From Chloropicon primus (taxonomy: Eukaryota; Chlorophyta; Chloropicophyceae; Chloropicales; Chloropicaceae), in assembly GCA_023205875.1 (NCBI GenBank), contig CP060763.1, positions 706,553 through 770,552 of the forward strand: 64,000 nucleotides of DNA, given 5' to 3'. The position numbers were made by a program, and so were the translations under genes. The notes beneath the pieces are model-generated. The model did not search any database, was not told the DNA's origin, and saw nothing but the letters and a program-made list of their open reading frames with translations. Shown here in pieces: positions 40,852-50,082 of this stretch (its first letter is position 1; the number at the start of each line of letters is the position of its first letter).

Positions 40852-42951
40852 ATGCTACTTGGAGTCCTCGCCACAGCGTTGACACGGAGAGCCTTGAGTA
40901 TGAGTACCCAGACCGCGAACTACTGGAAGACCCAGTGCACGAACAAGGTGCACCTCCCCTTAAGCCAGACCATGACGAGGTGGAGCACGACGGTGGGCGT
41001 GAGGGCCAAGCACTGCAGTGCGCCGACGCTTAGTGTGCTTGGGCAGAGGACCAAGGGTCTCTGTCGAGCGCTGGGGGACCACCAGAGGACGTCGTCGTCG
41101 TCCCCTTCGTCGTCTGAGGGAGGGGGACGCCCTGGGTCTTCGGCGTTTTCCCTGCACGCGCCTTACTCTTCGGGAGGGGTCGAGCTTCCGCCCACCGTGT
41201 CGCAGAGCACCGGGTCCGGGAGGGAGGAGCTCCAGCTCACCATCAGTCGCCCGACGCTCCTCCTGAACCACATGGCGGAGAGGTACACGAGCACGCCGAG
41301 GGTTCTCATGGAGTTCGTGGACAATGCGATAGACGACGCGGAGGCGTACTACAAGAGGAACGCGACGAGCGAGGGCAAGGACTTGGCCGGTGATCAGAGC
41401 TTCGGGTATTACGAGCGCGGCGTCGAGGTCAACGTCTTCGTGTGCAAGGAGAACAAGTCGATCAGGGTGGTGGATAACTGCCGAGGCATGCCCAAGGAGG
41501 TGCTTCAGAGGGTGGTGCTGAACGTGGGAGAGTCCAAGAAGAGGGGGGTGGCGTTCCTGAACGGCCAGTATGGGTTTGGCATGCAAGCTTTTCGCACCTG
41601 CTGCGAGTCCCTGACGGTTCAGACGAAGACCAGCGAGTTCGACGACGCCATGGAGATCACGCTCGGGAGGTGGCAGATGGAAGGCTTCGCCGTGGAGAAG
41701 GTGCCGAAGGAGACCTCTCCCATCAAGACCACGGGGACGGCGATTCACCTTCAGAATTTCGACGAACAGTGGATGGACGAGACCTTCTCGGCCAGCCAGA
41801 TCGCCAAGGAGATCGAGTTGCACTTTGAGCGACTCCTGGCTCGCCCGGGACTGACTGTGAACGTCACGGAGGAGGCCGCGGATGGGCAGATCATCTCTTT
41901 CCATAGGTGCGAGCCCTTCGATTACGGCAAGGACTCTCTCGGTGTCATCGCTGCCATCGACCAGTCCGTTGTCTGGCCGGAACTCGAGGGCGATAACGGT
42001 ATGAAGCTTAGCAACGTTGCGCCCCAGAAGGTCAACATCAGGCTCTGCGTTTCGTCCCAACCCGTGCACGGAAGGATCGCAAGATTCTTTGTGAACGGCC
42101 GCAGGATCAAGGAGGTTGCAGGCACGAGGTCCTTCACGGCTTACAGCAAGAGAAGGTGGACCGTGTGGGCCCACCCTAACGTCTTGGGGTTCATCGACAT
42201 CTCTAACGAGGAAGGGTCGGCCCAGGGAGGAGCGCTGCAGCCGGTGATCACCAGGGACGAGTTCAAGAGAACGAGGTACAGGAAGAGGATGTTCGAGTAC
42301 CTCATCGAGTTGTGCGAGCAGAAGCTCGAGAAGGCGCTGAGCACTGCGAACAAGGCCCAGAGCGACAACAAGCTCGTCGTCTTGGAAGATATTCTGACAA
42401 ACGTGCTGAGCACGGTGTCCAGGGAGGACAACAGGAGGAGGGCCAAAGGAGGCGATTCTGCCATGCTCGACTCCCTCGAGCCCCCAGAGGGTGGCTTGGG
42501 AATTTACAACCACACGCATCTCACCAAGGCTGCTGAGACGGCCTCCCGCAAGCGGTCCAAGGAGAAGAAGGCCGTTCCAAGGAAGACCAAGTCTCCCGCG
42601 GTGGACCAGGGCTTCAATGTCCGTCTGATCAGGGGCGATGGCAAGCGCAGCGAGCTCATCGGGAACACGATTTACGTTGACATTGAGCACGAGGACTTCA
42701 AGAACAGGATGAAGAAGAACAGAATGGGGCACGAGAGGTTCGACGACAGGATCTGCGGGTACCTTGCCACGATTATTGCGGCCCATTACCAGGACAGGCG
42801 GTACGTGGAGCATGGGTACCAGCCGAGTGACAGCAACCAGGCCTTCCAGGACATGATCGACGTTTACGTTAGGCTCGAGGCCAAGATCAGGAGCGAGTTG
42901 CCAAGCCTTTTGAAGCAGATCGAAGCACTTGAAGCAGCTTCTGCCGAGTAA
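40852..42951 (+). CDS. GHKL-type ATPase (HATPase_c_3/MORC-like), probably organelle-targeted
   Basis: A 699-residue protein from ATG 40852. The first ~55 residues (MLLGVLATALTRRALSMST...) are basic and hydroxylated, like a mitochondrial or plastid presequence. The ATPase starts with an N-box EFVDNAIDDAEAYY (about residue 154), then DNCRGMP in the position of the DxGxG lid motif, and GQYGFGMQAFRTC (about 238) in the position of the second glycine motif. A transducer-like region follows, then a basic linker (about 560-590) and a C-terminal domain (IRGDGKRSELIGNTIYVDIE, YLATIIAAHYQDRRYVEHGY). It resembles MORC and topoisomerase VI-B ATPases, and bacterial ATP-binding proteins of unknown role more than Hsp90 or MutL. 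Specific function unknown. Confidence 0.85.
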   Translation: MLLGVLATALTRRALSMSTQTANYWKTQCTNKVHLPLSQTMTRWSTTVGVRAKHCSAPTLSVLGQRTKGLCRALGDHQRTSSSSPSSSEGGGRPGSSAFSLHAPYSSGGVELPPTVSQSTGSGREELQLTISRPTLLLNHMAERYTSTPRVLMEFVDNAIDDAEAYYKRNATSEGKDLAGDQSFGYYERGVEVNVFVCKENKSIRVVDNCRGMPKEVLQRVVLNVGESKKRGVAFLNGQYGFGMQAFRTCCESLTVQTKTSEFDDAMEITLGRWQMEGFAVEKVPKETSPIKTTGTAIHLQNFDEQWMDETFSASQIAKEIELHFERLLARPGLTVNVTEEAADGQIISFHRCEPFDYGKDSLGVIAAIDQSVVWPELEGDNGMKLSNVAPQKVNIRLCVSSQPVHGRIARFFVNGRRIKEVAGTRSFTAYSKRRWTVWAHPNVLGFIDISNEEGSAQGGALQPVITRDEFKRTRYRKRMFEYLIELCEQKLEKALSTANKAQSDNKLVVLEDILTNVLSTVSREDNRRRAKGGDSAMLDSLEPPEGGLGIYNHTHLTKAAETASRKRSKEKKAVPRKTKSPAVDQGFNVRLIRGDGKRSELIGNTIYVDIEHEDFKNRMKKNRMGHERFDDRICGYLATIIAAHYQDRRYVEHGYQPSDSNQAFQDMIDVYVRLEAKIRSELPSLLKQIEALEAASAE

Positions 42952-42992
42952 TTTTTATTGACATTTATGTTATCGTTTATACAGCAGCAGCA

Positions 42993-45326
42993 CTAAAGCT
43001 CGATTCCAAGCTCGTTCACCATTTCATCGATTGATTTGTCGTGAAGAGGCTTCTTCTCGATCGTGGCGGGCTTGGGTGATTCTCCGTTCTGTGCGGGGAG
43101 GGCAAGGGCTTTGTCCTTCACTGGAGTCCCTCCTAAAGAGGGCAGGGAGAGCTTGTCCGCCTCTTCCGCCTCTTGGTACACGGTGAGGAACTCGATCTCA
43201 TCGTTTGTGACCGCGATTGCCGGCTTCATGGGAGACCCATTCGGCGCGATCGCTTCGTTTCCCCCCATCTTGATCGGGCTTGAGGGGTCCAAGCTCATTG
43301 GCAGCTCCCCTCCCCCCGCGCCCTCTTCGAGCGTGTCCAGCCCATACGTATCGCAGTTGCTCACGGCGAAGGTCAGCCTATCGTCCATCGTTTCCCTCAG
43401 CTCCTTGAGCAGCTCGTCTTTCTCCCCCTGGCCCAGGTTCCAAAAGTTATCGGGCGTCCCCTTCACGTGGAGCAAGGACTCCCAGTAGTTGGGAATCTCT
43501 AGCAAGTTCTCGCAAGTGTGAGCCTGAGGCAAGGTCTTGAGTAAGTTCTTGTGGTCGTGGTCGCTGAAGGCGAAGAATGGGAGCTCGATCTTGATGAGCT
43601 CCGTGTTTGGCAGGGGCAATCGATCGCTCCCAGTCACGAACTTCACAAAGCAGAGCTTCTTGTCCTTGGGCCACGAGTCCAGAACCTCCCAGAGCGCGTT
43701 GGACAGCAGGGGCCACTGTTCCTCGAGCTCCTCGTCGTAGTTCACCAGAAACACCTCTCTCACCGAGAAGTTTTCGAGGTTCTTCATGGACTCCTTTCCA
43801 CAGATCGCCATCTGGAGGGACGCGGCGCTGCTGAAGTACCCCACGAGCTTCTCGGGCGTCAAGATGGAGTGAAACCCACGGCAAAGGGCATCGAACTGCC
43901 ACTTCACTCCATCCAGCAAGACTGACTTGACAGAGTCTTCAATGAAGTCCTTCCTGGACATTCCCTTCTTCCCCTCGAGCACCAGCATGGATTCAAAGTC
44001 ACCCTGAGGCAATTTATTGATGTTCTGAATGCTCTTGGCTGCCTCCGGGTCCATTGCCTCGAGGTACTCCATCGAGGGAACAAAGCCCTCGCCCTTGAGC
44101 AGCCGCTCAAAGATGACCTCGGAAAAGTCGACCGACAGATTTGTTCGGTTGAAGAACGCTTGGGCCATGAGCCAGCCCACGAAGTAGTACCTCTCCTTAA
44201 CCTCCTCCGTCCTCTTGACGCCCAAGTTGAACCAAAACTTTCCCATCGACCGGCTGAAGGCGAAGAGCAAGGGTGACCCCCTCCCACCCTTCGCAGTCAA
44301 CTCCTGGCTCACCAGGTCGAAGAACTCTTTGCGAGGCCCGTGGCCCTCCCCCTTCTCGAACGCGACCGAAGTCCCCCCGTTCTCCTCCACGCCGCTCTCG
44401 ACGAACAGCGGGAAGATCTTGCACCTGGGCCCCCTCACGTCGGGGTGCTCGAAAACCCCTCGGAAGACCTGGTGCGAAAAGTCCGTGAAGCCGCTTTGGA
44501 ACGGCCGGTCCCTGACCACTCGGAGAGAGAGCTTGCTTTCGTCCTCCTCCGTGTTGAGCATCAGATAAACTAAAGTCGACACCGAGGCGGAGTCCAGCGC
44601 ATACACGAGGTTCACCCCGAGCCCCAGCATGCACAAAACCTCTCCAAACTCCCTCTTCTGCTTCTCCATATCGGCGCAGCTCAGCTGGGTGACGCTTCTG
44701 TTCAAGATGACAGAGATGTAGTTCATGAAGAAGCTGATGCTCTCATTGTGGAAGAGTCCGTCCTCAAGGCGCACCACGCCCTCCGTGCTCGGACTCTTTG
44801 GTCCGTTCAGCTCGTAAAAAAATTGCAGAACCTCCAGGGCCAGGCTCGTGCAGTAACACATATCCTTCCGCAGCACCTCCGGAAGCTTTTGCTCGAGGTG
44901 GTCCTGGATGCCCTTGATGCTCACCGCCCCCCAGTCCAGCGTCCCCCGAGTTGTTCCAGCTTCCAGAGCATCGAGAAGATCCCGCCAAGCGACGTCGAGG
45001 CACCTGTGCAGCACTAGCACCCGTTTCCTCGCTCTCGCCTCGTCCCCACTAACGCTCTTGTCCTTCAGCTTGACCCTCGCGCTCTCTAGGGCGCACCCCA
45101 GGTCCTTCAAGGTCTTCCCCCGATCGCACGCAGCGAGGATGCCTATCAGAACGCCGTCCTTGTCCCTGTCCAGTCCCTTGGTGAGGTCCTCCAGCAACCT
45201 CTTTCCGCGGACGGAACCCAACCCCTGCTTGTCCCGGAGTTTGTCGCTGGTTGAGGCCCCCCTTTGGTTCACCCTCTCCTGGTGTTCCTCCCTCCCGCTC
45301 GCCCCAAAGCAAGAGAAGCACCCCAT
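42993..45326 (-). CDS. HECT-type E3 ubiquitin ligase with lipidation signal and C-terminal tail
   Basis: A 777-residue protein. The start ATG 45326 gives MGCFSCFGAS, a strong N-myristoylation (Gly2) plus palmitoylation (Cys3, Cys6) signal, which supports this start over the upstream open frame. The middle is helical and unassigned. The HECT domain spans about 330-640, with VAFEKGEGHGPRKEFFDLVS, VKERYYFVGWLMAQAFFNRT and the catalytic cysteine (about 605) in LPQAHTCENLLEIPNYW. HECT enzymes normally end about 35 residues after that Cys; here 172 residues follow, mostly Pro/Ser/Lys-rich and ending in DEMVNELGIEL. It probably works at a membrane. The stop is only 41 bp from that of the GHKL gene. 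Confidence 0.92.
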   Translation of the reverse strand: MGCFSCFGASGREEHQERVNQRGASTSDKLRDKQGLGSVRGKRLLEDLTKGLDRDKDGVLIGILAACDRGKTLKDLGCALESARVKLKDKSVSGDEARARKRVLVLHRCLDVAWRDLLDALEAGTTRGTLDWGAVSIKGIQDHLEQKLPEVLRKDMCYCTSLALEVLQFFYELNGPKSPSTEGVVRLEDGLFHNESISFFMNYISVILNRSVTQLSCADMEKQKREFGEVLCMLGLGVNLVYALDSASVSTLVYLMLNTEEDESKLSLRVVRDRPFQSGFTDFSHQVFRGVFEHPDVRGPRCKIFPLFVESGVEENGGTSVAFEKGEGHGPRKEFFDLVSQELTAKGGRGSPLLFAFSRSMGKFWFNLGVKRTEEVKERYYFVGWLMAQAFFNRTNLSVDFSEVIFERLLKGEGFVPSMEYLEAMDPEAAKSIQNINKLPQGDFESMLVLEGKKGMSRKDFIEDSVKSVLLDGVKWQFDALCRGFHSILTPEKLVGYFSSAASLQMAICGKESMKNLENFSVREVFLVNYDEELEEQWPLLSNALWEVLDSWPKDKKLCFVKFVTGSDRLPLPNTELIKIELPFFAFSDHDHKNLLKTLPQAHTCENLLEIPNYWESLLHVKGTPDNFWNLGQGEKDELLKELRETMDDRLTFAVSNCDTYGLDTLEEGAGGGELPMSLDPSSPIKMGGNEAIAPNGSPMKPAIAVTNDEIEFLTVYQEAEEADKLSLPSLGGTPVKDKALALPAQNGESPKPATIEKKPLHDKSIDEMVNELGIEL

Positions 45327-45881
45327 CCTTCCGCCCCCCTTCCTACCCAGCTCCCGCACGACCACGAGGCAATACCCGTGGTGGTGTGCTGTGTTAGGTA
45401 GCGTGCAGCCCCAACCGTCAAGCCAAGCCAAAGCCGCGGTCTTTGGTTCGTCCAAGCCCAGGATCGATGAAAAGACCCTCTCCTTCCACCCCCAAAGTGT
45501 TTCTCTCCCGCTCCACTCGTCTGCCTGTCTGTTGCGCCCCAAGGCCCAGGGCGGCCTTGCCTCCTTTCCTTTCCTTTCCTTTCCTCCCAAGGCGCTGCCT
45601 TTGGCCTCCTGGTTCGGGCCAGCTCAATTTTCAAAAAACAAAACGGCGAGGGCGATCGCGATCGAGGAGGGGAACCATCGCGACGACGAGGACGACGAGG
45701 ACGGCGAGGACGAGGACGAGGGACCAGGGGGAGCGGCGGAGGGAGGGGACCGGGACCGGGACCAGGACCGGGACCAGGGGGAGCGGAGCGTGCGGCGGAG
45801 GGGGGACAAGAGGACAGGGAGAGGGGGAGGGTGCTTGGGGAGGAAGGGGAGGTTTGCCCCTTCGTCGTCGTCGGCGTCAGC
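45327..45881. promoter_or_regulatory. Divergent promoter between HECT and PCID2 genes
   Basis: About 555 bp between outward-facing starts. It contains (TTTCC)n at about 45566-45588, (GACGAG)n at 45680-45720 and (GGGACC)n at 45745-45780. An open frame runs through much of it on the - strand but the lipidation start argues against coding use. No other gene is seen. Confidence 0.4.
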
Positions 45882-47147
45882 ATGGTGGAAACGGACGTGC
45901 CTTCGTACCTGAAGAAGTTGAAGCGGAGCTTCGCGAGGAAAAATGGGAGGGAAGTCGCGCAAGCTCTTGACCTGGGAATCAAGGAGGGATCAAACAGCAA
46001 GCTGCCAATGAGCTTGATCGGGGAGAGCCTCAAGCGCGCCTCGCCTGCGCAGCTGGGGAACCAGTGCTCCAAGTTTCTGGGCTCCGCCGAGCCCAGCCCC
46101 AAGGCGGCTGAGGTCGTGGCGGCGTGCCTGCTCTGCGCCAGGGAGTACCACTGCGGAAACTTGGCCGAGGCCTACGACCAACTCGTCGCCGGGGTGCAGC
46201 CCTTCCTGGACCTCTTTCGGCAAGAGGAGGAGACTTGGGTCGTGGAGCCCCTGCACGTCATGGTGTCCAACCTCAGGCACTGCGCGGAGCTCGCGGACTC
46301 GGCGATCAAGGCCGCGGGGGACGAGCGCGTGAAGCCGGACAAGCTGGAGAACGCGGGGAACCACCTCATGAGCTGCTTCAGCGCGGCCAACAGGCCGCAG
46401 GGAGACCCGGACAAGAGGCTGGCGACCCTGAGGATCGTGAATTCGCTGTTCAGGATTTACTTCAAGCTCAACACCCTGAGGAACTGCAAGTACTTGATTC
46501 GGGTGGTGGACGCGAAGAAGTTCGTCGCGTTTCCTCACTTCCAGGCGGGGGACAGGGTCACGTACAAGTTCTTCGTGGGCCGTCTAGCCGTCTTCGACGA
46601 GAACTTTGACGAGGCCAACGACCACCTCTCGTACGCCTTCGACCACTGCCACCCTTCGCACTACACGCAGAGGAGGCTGATACTCAAGTACCTCGTGCCG
46701 GTGAAGATCTTCGCGAAGCAGTCCCTTCCCTCGGACGCCCTCCTGCAAAAGTACGACCTCGCCGGGTGGTACAGCGCCATCAAGGAGGCCGTGAAAACGG
46801 GCTCGGTGGGCAAGTTCGAGGAAGCCCTTCGCGAAAAAATGGCTCTCTTCGTGCAGGCTGGCATCTTCCTGCTGATGGAGAAGCTGAGGGTCGCGGTGTA
46901 CAGGCGCTTGCTCAAGCGGGTGAAGCTCATCCACGCGGAGATGAGGCCCGAGAAAGCGGTGCAAGTTCCGCTGAGGTACTTTGTGGGGGCCTTGCAGTGG
47001 CAGGGCTACGTAACCGATCTCGACGAGGTGGAGTGCATCGTGGCCAACTTGATCTACAACGGCCACGTCAAGGGGTACATCTCACACAAGTCGGGGGTCG
47101 TGGTGCTGAGCAAGAAGGAACCCTTCCCGGCGATGAAAATTTATTGA
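45882..47147 (+). CDS. PCID2: TREX-2 complex PCI-domain subunit (PCID2/Thp1)
   Basis: A 421-residue helical PCI-domain protein. It aligns with PCID2/Thp1, the TREX-2 subunit that with Sac3/GANP links transcribed genes to nuclear pores for mRNA export. Recognisable segments are NLRHCAELADSA, AGNHLMSCFSAANRP, FKLNTLRNCKYLIRVV, FFVGRLAVFDENFDEANDHL, RLILKYLVPVKI and the winged-helix end VPLRYFVGALQW, VECIVANLIYNGHVKGYISH. Length matches the family. It is in one exon and convergent with the FAM20-like kinase gene. Confidence 0.95.
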   Translation: MVETDVPSYLKKLKRSFARKNGREVAQALDLGIKEGSNSKLPMSLIGESLKRASPAQLGNQCSKFLGSAEPSPKAAEVVAACLLCAREYHCGNLAEAYDQLVAGVQPFLDLFRQEEETWVVEPLHVMVSNLRHCAELADSAIKAAGDERVKPDKLENAGNHLMSCFSAANRPQGDPDKRLATLRIVNSLFRIYFKLNTLRNCKYLIRVVDAKKFVAFPHFQAGDRVTYKFFVGRLAVFDENFDEANDHLSYAFDHCHPSHYTQRRLILKYLVPVKIFAKQSLPSDALLQKYDLAGWYSAIKEAVKTGSVGKFEEALREKMALFVQAGIFLLMEKLRVAVYRRLLKRVKLIHAEMRPEKAVQVPLRYFVGALQWQGYVTDLDEVECIVANLIYNGHVKGYISHKSGVVVLSKKEPFPAMKIY

Positions 47148-47284
47148 AAAGCACCACCATCACTTCTTCCGTCGTCGTCGTCGTTGTTGTTGGGGCGTGT
47201 AAAAGGGTGTATTTTTATTAAAAAAGCTAGTGTTAAAGTCAGCGTGCTTGCCCCTCGTGCGTGCTCGGATGCACACGACGATCC

Positions 47285-48721
47285 CTACTCCACGACCACC
47301 GAGTCGTAGCCGTTGAAGAACACCAGGCCGTCGAAGTAGTCCAGAATCGCGTCCTTCCTCCGGTGCAGCTCGCAGATCTCGCTCAGGTCCAGGCCGCAGC
47401 TCAGGTTCGTCTCCAGGACAGTGTGGTTCAAGTACCTCAGGTGGAGGTACGTCCTCGCCGAGATGACCCTGCACGGACCCGTGAGGAAGGCGTTCTCGTG
47501 GTCCATGCGGACGCACGCCTCCTTCCTGAACCCGGCGGCGTGGTCGATCAGGAAGGCGGTCTCCTGGTCCTTGGTCCAGTGCTTGCCGTGAAGGAAGTGC
47601 CCGTGGTGGCGGTCGCTGTTGTGTATCAGCGCGTCGAGGATCCTCGTGTTCGACAGGAAAACGGGGTCAGGGACGGACTGGGCGGACTCGTTTAGCTGCC
47701 TGGCCCCCTCCACAAAGTACGTGAAGGACCCCTCGTTGAACTGCCTGCCGTCCACGATGATCTCCCCCCTCCTGATCACTGTGGGGGGGACCAGGTCCAT
47801 CCCCAGCAGCAGGTTGAGCTGGTAGGCCACGGCCTCCACCCCCACTCTGTGCCAGCCGCTCTCCTCGCCCTCCTCCGACTTGGGCTTGAAGAGGGCCTTG
47901 ATCGTCCTCCCGTTCCCTTCGAGCTCCACGAGGTAGGACTCATGGAAGAACTCGCTCGCGTGGTCGCTCGGCCTCGAGCTCACGATCCTGCCGTGCTGCA
48001 GCACGTGGCACAGCTCGTCGTGCGACCCGCCGCCCACCATCCTCTGCTGCCGGAGCTCCCTCGTCTCCTGCTCGAACAGGCCGGTCGCCGTGTTCTTGAT
48101 GGCGAGGGCCGCGAGGGCGATCTGATCCTTCTTCGACAGGCCCCCCACGGACGCCTCGATCGTGAGCGTGCCGTCCTGCACCGAGGTCCTCGTGCAGCAC
48201 TCCGTCCCCGGGTGGATGGTCGTCTCCAGGGCGAGCGGGTGGACGTCGTCCTCCTCCTCGTCGCTGCCGCCCTGGTGCAGACGGAGCGCCTCGGGCTCGG
48301 GCCTCACGATGACCCTCCTCACCTCCTGCAGCTCCTCCCTTATCTTCCTGATCATGGTCCTCCCCCTGTCCTCCCCCTCCCCCAGAGGGCCGGCGGGGGC
48401 GGGGGCGGGGGCGTTGGAGTCCGACGACGGCAAGCCCGACAAGCCCGACGCGCAGCTCGCCCTCGCCCTCGCCAGCACGGACGCCCCGTCGTGGAGGTGG
48501 TTGTGGTGGTCGTTGCTCGCTCCCGCTCCGTCGTGCCTCTCCCCGCTGTGCGCGGCGACCCGAAGAAGAGACGGTGGAGGAGGCGTCCCGGAAGATGACC
48601 CTGGAAGGGTGGCGGTCCAACAACCCCGTCGCGGCGTTGTAGTAGGGTTGTTGGTGTTGGTGTTGGTGCTGGTGTTCCCCATGATCACCGTCCTCTTGCA
48701 CGCCACGACGCAAGGCCTCAT
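47285..48721 (-). CDS. FAM20-like atypical kinase-fold protein
   Basis: A 478-residue protein from the first ATG at 48721 (a later ATG at 48682 would give MGNTST..., a possible myristoylation site). Residues 1-200 are variable and low-complexity. The C-terminal half resembles the FAM20/CotH/actin-fragmin-kinase group: a nucleotide-binding strand IKALFKPKSEEGEE, WHRVGVEAVAYQLNLLLG and DLVPPTVI, a catalytic-loop motif LIHNSDRHHGHFL and a metal-binding motif FLIDHAAGF. FAM20 proteins usually enter the secretory pathway, but no signal peptide is visible here, so it may be cytosolic. The substrate (protein, lipid or sugar) cannot be told. Confidence 0.72.
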   Translation of the reverse strand: MRPCVVACKRTVIMGNTSTNTNTNNPTTTPRRGCWTATLPGSSSGTPPPPSLLRVAAHSGERHDGAGASNDHHNHLHDGASVLARARASCASGLSGLPSSDSNAPAPAPAGPLGEGEDRGRTMIRKIREELQEVRRVIVRPEPEALRLHQGGSDEEEDDVHPLALETTIHPGTECCTRTSVQDGTLTIEASVGGLSKKDQIALAALAIKNTATGLFEQETRELRQQRMVGGGSHDELCHVLQHGRIVSSRPSDHASEFFHESYLVELEGNGRTIKALFKPKSEEGEESGWHRVGVEAVAYQLNLLLGMDLVPPTVIRRGEIIVDGRQFNEGSFTYFVEGARQLNESAQSVPDPVFLSNTRILDALIHNSDRHHGHFLHGKHWTKDQETAFLIDHAAGFRKEACVRMDHENAFLTGPCRVISARTYLHLRYLNHTVLETNLSCGLDLSEICELHRRKDAILDYFDGLVFFNGYDSVVVE

Positions 48722-49247
48722 CCTGAAGGTGCCCACGTACCCCTACTCGTACTCGTCGTTGTCGTCGTCGTCGTCGTCGTTGTTGTTGTTGGTGTGGTCG
48801 CTCGTTTGGAACCCCCCCTCCCCGTTTGCCCGGCCGTTATTTTCGTCAATTCCCCCCAGGAAACGAAAGGAAAGGAACTCCGTTCGTTGCTTGTTTTTCC
48901 CAAAGCCAACCCAAGGCGTATGACGTCGTGTTCCGTCGTGTTCCTTCGTTGTGTGTTGTTGTGTGTTTCCCTCCTTCCCTCCTTCCCTCCTTCCCTCCTT
49001 CGCTGTCCTCGTGTCCTCCTCGTCTCTGTAGCGCTGGCGCCTCGACGATCGCGCTCCGCTCCGTCAGGCACGTGATACCAGTAGGGAACCCCGTGTTCAC
49101 TGAGGATTCTACAATACACGTTACCATATCTATCCAAACATAAGACAAAACTACAGGAGGTGTACACGTGGATGACGTCGTTTGGAGAAACAAAAGGAAA
49201 CAAACCAACGCCAGCCTGGCTGGAGAAGGAGAAGGAGAAGGAGAAGG
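48722..49247. promoter_or_regulatory. Divergent region between FAM20-like and DJ-1-like genes
   Basis: About 525 bp. It contains (GTC)n/(GTT)n at 48755-48795, (CTTCC)n at about 48970-49000 and (GAGAAG)n at 49222-49248 running up to the DJ-1-like ATG. No gene is evident. Confidence 0.4.
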
Positions 49248-49988
49248 ATGAGGAGAAGGACGTGTGCGGTGGTGGTGTTCGAGGGGGTGGAGCTACTGGA
49301 TGTAGCGGCGCCGGTAGAGATCCTCGGGGCACTCGGGACGAACCACGTCCACCTCTGCTACGTGCTCGCGCACCACCAGGACGAGGACGAGGACGAGTCA
49401 TCTTCCTCTTTCTCTTTCTCTTCCTCTTGTGTCACCACGAGCTGCCTAGAGGTGAGCGGAGGGTGCAGAGGGCCGAGGATCGTGGGCACGCACGTGCTGG
49501 CCAGCGGGGGTCGCATTCGGAGGGTGGGGACCGGTGTGGTCGAGGCGCCCCACGTGGTGGTCGTTCCGGGAGGAAAGGGCGCGCGAGAGCTCTTGGGGGA
49601 CCGGGCCCTGCAGAGGTGGCTGGTGGACGCCTGCTCCAGCGAGGAGTGCGAGGTCGTGCTCACCGTGTGCACGGGATCCTGGCTCCTGGCTCGGTCCGGG
49701 GTCCTGGATGGCCTCAGGGCGACTTGCAACAAGGGGGCGCTCGCCTCGGGCGCTCCGCAGAGGTCGAGGCCGCAAGTGGATTGGGTGCGCAGGGCTCGCT
49801 GGGTGGAGCACCGCACCGCGGAGGGGAAGCTGTTCGTCACGAGCAGCGGCGTGAGCGCGGGGGGCGACGCCGCGCTCGCCGTCGTGTCGCACCTCGCGGG
49901 GGAGGAGAGGGCGAGGGGGGTGGCGAGGGACGCCGAGTGGATCTGGAACGAGAACGCGGACGACGACCCGTTCTGCACAGCAGAGTAA
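49248..49988 (+). CDS. DJ-1/PfpI-family (class I glutamine amidotransferase-like) protein
   Basis: A 246-residue protein from ATG 49248 (the open frame upstream starts at TTG). The family strand VVVFEGVELLDVAAPVEIL opens the fold. PHVVVVPGGKGARELL and the nucleophile elbow VVLTVCTGSWLLARSGVL (Cys about residue 141) follow, and KLFVTSSGVSAGGDAALAVV supplies the later conserved His/Asp region. These features fit the DJ-1/PfpI superfamily, closest in pattern to ThiJ/PfpI-type proteins with an AraC-regulator-like amidotransferase domain. An Asp/Glu/Ser-rich insert (about residues 42-62) is unusual. Possible roles are glyoxalase, hydratase or chaperone; none can be chosen. Confidence 0.85.
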   Translation: MRRRTCAVVVFEGVELLDVAAPVEILGALGTNHVHLCYVLAHHQDEDEDESSSSFSFSSSCVTTSCLEVSGGCRGPRIVGTHVLASGGRIRRVGTGVVEAPHVVVVPGGKGARELLGDRALQRWLVDACSSEECEVVLTVCTGSWLLARSGVLDGLRATCNKGALASGAPQRSRPQVDWVRRARWVEHRTAEGKLFVTSSGVSAGGDAALAVVSHLAGEERARGVARDAEWIWNENADDDPFCTAE

Positions 49989-50082
49989 AAAGCGAACGAC
50001 GACGTCTCTGAAACAATAATGGATACATGAAAACACAGCCAAAGCGAGCGCGCTTTGTGTGCGCGCGCTCGCGCGTCTCCGC

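Noticed and set aside
45327-45590. N-terminal extension of the HECT ligase
   Set aside because: The frame is open for 88 more codons, but the ATG at 45326 gives a textbook myristoylation/palmitoylation signal that would be lost with the extension.
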